From the NCBI GenBank assembly GCA_963576785.1, contig OY756143.1:2108001-2172000 (forward strand): a stretch of DNA of 64,000 nucleotides, read 5' to 3'. Of this stretch, positions 58,515 through 64,000 are shown one piece after another; within the stretch, counting starts at the first letter, position 1; every line of letters starts with the position of its first letter. Under the pieces are notes generated by a model. It made no database searches. It saw only the letters and a program-made list of their open reading frames with translations, and was not told where the DNA came from. The position numbers and the translations under genes are program-made. The stretch is from Chlorophyllum brunneum (Eukaryota > Basidiomycota > Agaricomycetes > Agaricales > Agaricaceae).

Positions 58515-60700
58515 ATGCCTGCATTACATTCTAATCTCTCTCTGAGAGAACCTACACCCGATGGTGATGGAGACGTCTTCGGGGACACACCACATGTTCC
58601 AGCCTCCTCCATATTTGTGGCCTCTACGGCTCTGCCCCCTCCAGGCATCCTATTCCCTAGGACACCATCTGCACCTAGGCTGTTCGTTCCCACCAATCAG
58701 GTCTACAGCAACATGATACCCCCGTTGGTCCTCAGCAGAAGATCGACCACTCCTCCAATGTCCACAACGTCCCTTTCTGGTGATGGAGAGAAAACAATCC
58801 ATCGAGCTTCTAAACGAGTAAGGCCAGATGGCGACCAATACTACGCTGGAAAAGACTGGGCAGACCAAGTCGAAGAAGAGTTGGAATATAAAGTCCAACG
58901 AGAAGATGAGGAGCGAGAAGATGCTCCTGAGGAATTCTACGAGGATGCGGTAAGGGAAGTGGGCAAGATCTCAGAGTGGGTCAAAGCCTGCAGCACCTTC
59001 AACATGAGCGGCGACAAAGGCCTTGTGTTTGGACAGACCTTTACGGAACTAACGGGGACTTTGATGAAGGCGGGATGGCTCAAAGTTGCTGTTGATGAGG
59101 AGAAGAACAACCTCCATAGTTGGTTGGGGGTCAATTTCGGTAAGATCATTGTCCATACTGAGGAAACCCCCCAGCCGGACATTTCTCCCCTTTGCCGCGT
59201 GGCCCCCCAAAGCCCCACGCACAAACCTGACAATGTCCGCATGGAGGTCGTCGAGTACATTGTCACCCCTGGTGTCGTCACTCATTCGGGTATCTTCATT
59301 AATGACACACCAGCTGGCAATGAAGTCACTCATTCAGGTATCTCCGACGATGATGTGCAGATGATATCCGAGATGGAATTCAAGACCGTCATCAACAACA
59401 AGAAGCATGGGGGCCAGAAGCCCAAAGGAGCAGTCATGAAGACCACTAACGCCGGACAGAAGACGTCCAAAACCCCCACCCCTGCCCCTCCCACTGTGCC
59501 TGCCAAGGCCACCAAAACTCTGGTGTCTCAGCCTAGTGCCAATGACGCCAAGAAACCCCAGGAAGGAACAAAGACTTCCTACGCTGCAGCTGCAGCAAAA
59601 AAGGGTAACAATGTCACTTCCGCCGTCGCCCCTTCTACAAACACCCAAGACCCTCTTAAACTCTTGGAGTTTGTGAGCAATTCCCGGAATTATCCAATGA
59701 GAAGATAGTAGCGATGTACGATGCTGCTTTCTCCTCCTCCTCCCCCGCAAACAAGAAACTGGCTAAGAAAGCTGGCACTATCCGCTCCACCTTGAATGGT
59801 CCATCTCGCAAGCAAGTGATTATTCCCCTTCTCACCAGGCCCAATGTTACCAACTTTGGGACCATCATCGACTCTTTAAATGCATGCCTCATAGCGGAGA
59901 AGTCCAAGACGAGGGTTATTGCTGCCTTGCAGGGTAAGCTGGGCCTTATGGTCCACACCTTGGAGGTGCTAACCCCTACGGAGCTAAATGTTGTCAAGGC
60001 GTGGCTCAAAGATAAATTCGGAGGAGTTACCATGGGCGACGTATCCCTCCCAAAATCTAAATTGTTCGTGAAAGTCACGGACGTCAGTTACATCATGCTC
60101 CAAGGACAGATCCTCACAGAGGCCAATGTGGTCACCAGTATCAGGAATTCAATCCATTCCAACACCATGCAATTCGCGACACAGCCATGAGTGCGACGCA
60201 ACTCCAAACACTCGGACACCTGTATGGTATGGTTCGAGATCTGGGACTCCAAAGTGGGGTCCAACATTGCAAAAATCGAGGATAAGTTCCTCAACATCTA
60301 TGGAGGACTCTTCCGCATCAGGAGGGCCACTGCCAACCTGGGAGTACCATTCTGCGGAAAATGCTGCAGATGGGGCCACCCCCTAATCCGCTGCCGAGAA
60401 AGGCTCTTCACCTGCACACACTGCAAGGGGCCACACTCTACCGCCAACCACCAATCGTTCACCTACTGCTGTAAAGGTAATGACAAAGCAGAACCGCCTA
60501 TCGCAGCCACCCCTGCCAGAGAACCATGCCCTCACAAGGCTACGTGCTCTAACTGTGGCAAGGACTACCTCACTACTGACCGAAAGTGTCAGTTCTGGAA
60601 GAAGCGATTCAACCACGACTGGCACGCCAACAAAGCGCTCAAATTAAGAGCCAACAAAGGAGTCCCATTGCCCCCCTCCTCATCATCCCCGGCTAGTTGA
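58515..60700 (+). pseudogene. LINE-4 ORF1 (gag-like, zinc knuckles)
   Basis: Starts MPALHSNLSLREPTPDGDGD. Contains an acidic helical part (DWADQVEEELEYKVQREDEE), Pro/Thr-rich linkers, a central FVS-AMYDAAFSS region and three C-terminal cysteine clusters (CGKCCRWGHPLIRC, CTHCKGPHSTANHQ, CSNCGKDYLTTDRKC). Probably an RNA-binding protein. Two defects: a one-base loss near 59682 shifts the frame, and TGA at 60188 interrupts it. Confidence 0.85.
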
Positions 60701-60720
60701 AGCCAGACTAACCCCCCACA

Positions 60721-63700
60721 ATGAATAACGTCCCCGACAATCAAGACAGGCCTCCTCGCTCACTCCTGAGTGAGTTGAAGGTCTGCTCTCACAATGTTGG
60801 AAGATCGTATGGAGTGATGGAGACAGTCCTCGCACATAGAGGTGACGTCGACCTCCTCCTCATACAAGAACCCCCATGGAGATTTCTCCGTGACATTCCC
60901 TCATCTGTCTCTAATGACAGATCCCCCCTCATAGGAGGTCCAGTTCACCCAGACTGGACGCTCCTCTCATATCCAATCATCGCCGTTGAAGTCCTCCAAG
61001 TGGGACGCCGACAATACCCTCAACATACGGTCAACATGGAACACCATACCACTCCACGAGTCCTCGCATTTGCTCACAAGAGACTAAAGCGACTCCAACC
61101 CTCCATCCGAAGAGATTTAATTGAACATCGAGATCTCTTGTGTATTTCCCTATATGCAGGAGGAGAAGAACTACTGCTGCTAAACATCTACAACAACAGC
61201 TGTAATACTGCACTCCTTTTCCTTGAGGAGCGCCTCTTCGACCTCCCACCCTTTCTATTAATGGGAGGAGATATTAATATCCGATCTGAGTTATGGGACC
61301 CTTCAATGGATTAACATCCGGCGAGTGCAGACCGTCTCTTAATGGTCACTGAAGCCCTCAATCTTATGAGGTTGACTCTGTCTGCAGCCATACCAACTCG
61401 TTACGCCTCGGACCCTAATCTACCAGACATGGTCATTGACCTGTTGTTTGTCTCGGGAATGTTACCATACATCCCCACCCACTCTATCCAGGAAGGCAAT
61501 CGGTACAATTCGGACCATGCCTCCCTCCTAATTAGAATTCCTATTCCACAAATGGATGTTGTCATCAAAAGGTTGACAATCCCCAAAGACTCGGATGAAG
61601 AAACCAGGTTCCTGATGGATATAGTGGAAGGAATCAACAACAAGAACTGGCTGATAAATGAGGCGGATGAGCTGGAGAGAGCTGTTGCTGAATTGGGAGT
61701 TTTATTTGACAGATCCTGGAGTCGCAATGCAAAGAAGACCAAGATCACCACTAGATTCAAGACCTGGTGGAACGAGGAGTGCTCCACTGCACTCACTATA
61801 CACTGCGCAGACCGCAAGAACAAGCGCAAATGGAATACTTTTTGCAAGACCACGAGGAGGACAAAAAGAGCTTATTTCGACAAGAAGATCCAAGAAATCT
61901 CAGTCGACCAAAAACGTCCATGGGATCTGATGCTATGGGTCAAAGAACGTGTGCTACCAGCTACGGAAGCTATATGTCATAATGGCCAACCTTGTCTTAC
62001 TATGGACAACTTATGGACGGCTCTTGATCAACACTATAACACCACCCATGACAGACCAGTTAATGCGGCAGTACTAGACAAACTTCCTCCGCCAAGTGGG
62101 ATGGAGAATAGGACTTGGGTGAACTTCTCTCTCCTTGAGATGATGGAATCACTCAAGGATACCTCGAATTCTTCTGCCCCCAGCCCCAACCATATTTCCT
62201 GGTCCCATCTAAAGCAGATCATCACCAATGACACATGTGCCAATCTCTTCCTCAAAATCAGCAGTGCATGTCTAACTATCGGACATTGGCCTGCGCATTT
62301 CAAAAAGTCAATGTCGGTAATCATCCCCAAACCCAACAAACCCAACTACTCCACTCCGAAGGTGTTCAGACCAATCGTCCTCCTCAATATGCTTGGTAAA
62401 CTAATAGAGAAGATGCTCGCCAAACAACTACAATTTGAGGTGGTGAAATTCAAAGTTCTCCACCCTCACCAACTGGGAGCCATCTGCCAATGCTCCACTG
62501 AGGACGCAGGACTCTTTCTGATGCACATCATTCAGGGAGCTTGGACAAAGAAGAAGAAGACATTGGTGCTCGCATTCAATGTTGCCCAATTCTTCCCCTC
62601 CCCCAATCATGATCTCCTCATCGACATACTGGGATGACAGGGATTTCCCCCACAAGTCACAGTGTTCTTCAACAATTACCTTAAAGAACGCTGCACAACC
62701 TACCGGTGGAATAATGAAGTCTCCCCAGAATACAATGCAGCGGTGGGAGTGGGTCAAGGCTCTGCCCTCAGCCCCATTCTCTCCGCCTTATATCTTGCCC
62801 CCCTCCTTCACGTATTCGACACCCGCATGGAGGAACACAGGGACAGATGGGACTTTGATGTCCTATCATTTGTAGATGACGGCACCTTAGTTGCGCAATC
62901 CCTGTCCCTCAAACGGAACATCGAAATACTTCAACACATGTACCGCAAAATGGAGCGGCTCATGAATGAATTCGGCCTAGAAATTGAACACAGCAAGTCC
63001 AAAGTTTTTCACTTCATGCGTGCAAGACAGGACTCCAATCCCTCTATTGATTTGGGATCACCACCATTCACTGGCTGCACCCCCCTTAAACCAAAAGCCC
63101 ATTGGCATTATCTTGGGTTCTACTTTGACTGGACGTTGACCTTCAAGGAACATGTTTGATTCTACTCCGCCAAGGCAATATCGATGGTGAAGGCAATGAA
63201 AATGCTAGGGAACTCCATAAGAGGGCTGTCCCCTAGCAATAAAAGATTACTATACTGTTCATGTGTCGTACCGGTGGCAACATATGGATACCGACTTTGG
63301 TTTCACAACAAGTCATGAACAAAAGGGACTTGTGAAATCCTTAACAAGATGCAGCAAAGCGTGGCCCTCTGGATTACCGGGGCCTTCCAAACTTTGCCCA
63401 CTGGCGGCGTCGAATCCCTAGCGGGGCTCATGCCCATCAAACTCCATCTCCGAAAGTTGGCCAAATGACAAATGTCAAGGCTTCATACATTGGATGATGA
63501 ACATGCATTGGCAAGATTGACGAAGGAGTTTCATTCTTCCCCCCACCGACTTCACATCAAGAATTTCACGGAGATTCAGAAGAAGAAGACACTTGGAGCT
63601 GTGATGGATATTTTGCACCCCACCCCCAAGACTCGTTATATAGAACATTTTAACTCTGTTTCTAAATCTGTCTGGCCTGGACATAGGTTACTTGACCGTT

Positions 63701-64000
63701 TCTCTGCTAATGTATCTTTTATAGGATTTAACCGGGACAGCCCTCACCTCTCGAAGATGCTTTGGGACGATGTTACAACTAACGTGATGACAGACAGAAA
63801 ATCCATCATTATCGGCATGGACGGCTTGGTCCACCCCAACCCCAACCCGCTTGCCAGCCAGTTCACGGTGGCAGCTACTATTCGACACCTAGACAGTGGG
63901 AGCTCTATCATGAAGAGGCTCAGAGGAACTATGTCAACAGACACTGAACTGGTTGCACAGTACTTAGGAATTACCAAGGTACTCGCAACTGCAGAATACG
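60721..64000 (+). pseudogene. LINE-4 ORF2 (APE endonuclease, RT, RNase H), partial
   Basis: Starts MNNVPDNQDRPPRSLLSELK. Endonuclease motifs VCSHNVG, LLLIQEPPWRF, LLMGGDINIRSELW, DMVIDLLFVSG and NSDHASLL are all present. RT: SVIIPKPNKPNYSTPK, VGVGQGSALSPILSALYLAP, FVDDGTLVAQS. RNase H: IIGMDGLVHPNPNP, where LINE-2 has GTDGL. Stops at 61312 (TAA where LINE-2 has CAA), 62635, 63157, about 63316 and 63466 (mostly TGA). It would cut target DNA and reverse-transcribe the element if repaired by nature; as it stands it is inactive. It runs off the window. Confidence 0.88.

Larger units (their letters stand above)
58489..64000 (+). mobile_element. LINE-4: longest non-LTR copy, leaves window at right edge
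   Basis: 5' end placed where similarity to LINE-2 begins. Holds ORF1 and ORF2 in order, with few defects. GC content is clearly higher than in LINE-2. The 3' end, with the rest of RNase H and the poly-A, lies outside the window. Confidence 0.88.

Noticed and set aside
1..64000. CRISPR arrays, rRNA or tRNA genes
   Set aside because: No regularly spaced repeats or clover-leaf signatures were noticed; tRNA genes cannot be fully excluded by eye.

Overview
The window looks like an Agaricomycete (mushroom-forming basidiomycete) chromosome. Host genes are packed tightly and interrupted by many GT-AG introns of about 45-60 nt. The transposons are chromoviral Gypsy, Copia and APE/RT/RNase H non-LTR elements, and old copies have decayed mainly by CGA-to-TGA (CpG) mutation. 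I cannot name the species.

Bases 1-22,600 are gene-rich. First comes a cluster of five paralogous P-loop GTPase genes (AIG1/GIMAP-like G domain) in strictly alternating orientation (-,+,-,+,-) between 403 and 9517. In all five the Walker A/G1 loop sits alone on a 34-nt micro-exon with the same phase. Most members carry a C-terminal coiled coil; the second ends before it, and the fifth runs on into the C-lobe of a protein-kinase-like domain that has lost HRD and DFG residues (a pseudokinase). Ordinary housekeeping or secreted genes follow: an RMND1/Mrx10-type DUF155 mitochondrial protein, a CE12 rhamnogalacturonan acetylesterase-like SGNH hydrolase, a uridine kinase-UPRT fusion, a secreted lactonase-type beta-propeller protein, and a Rho1 GEF with DH-PH-CNH layout.

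Bases 22,600-64,000 are an AT-rich, gene-free transposon nest. A Copia element (LTRs of 572 bp, half-tRNA-iMet-type primer site) has been invaded by a Gypsy solo LTR, by a non-LTR element that itself carries a decayed Gypsy element (Gypsy-1), and, inside its 3' LTR, by a young nearly intact chromovirus (Gypsy-2). To the right lie a rearranged Gypsy-3, an internally deleted LINE, a second Copia relic, a 5'-truncated LINE, and a more complete LINE that leaves the window at the right edge.

Most notable: (1) the five-gene GTPase cluster with its invariant P-loop micro-exon and the GTPase-coiled coil-pseudokinase fusion, an architecture resembling signalling/immune-type proteins; (2) a third open reading frame (ORF3, 278 aa) downstream of the chromodomain of the Gypsy elements, kept open in the young copy; (3) a clear record of CpG decay, with nine CGA codons of Gypsy-2 read as TGA in Gypsy-1.

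Exon borders were read by eye from splice signals and reading frame. Four of the five GTPase genes and the DUF155 gene gave consistent frames over the parts spliced; the first GTPase gene and the kinase half of the fifth are less certain.
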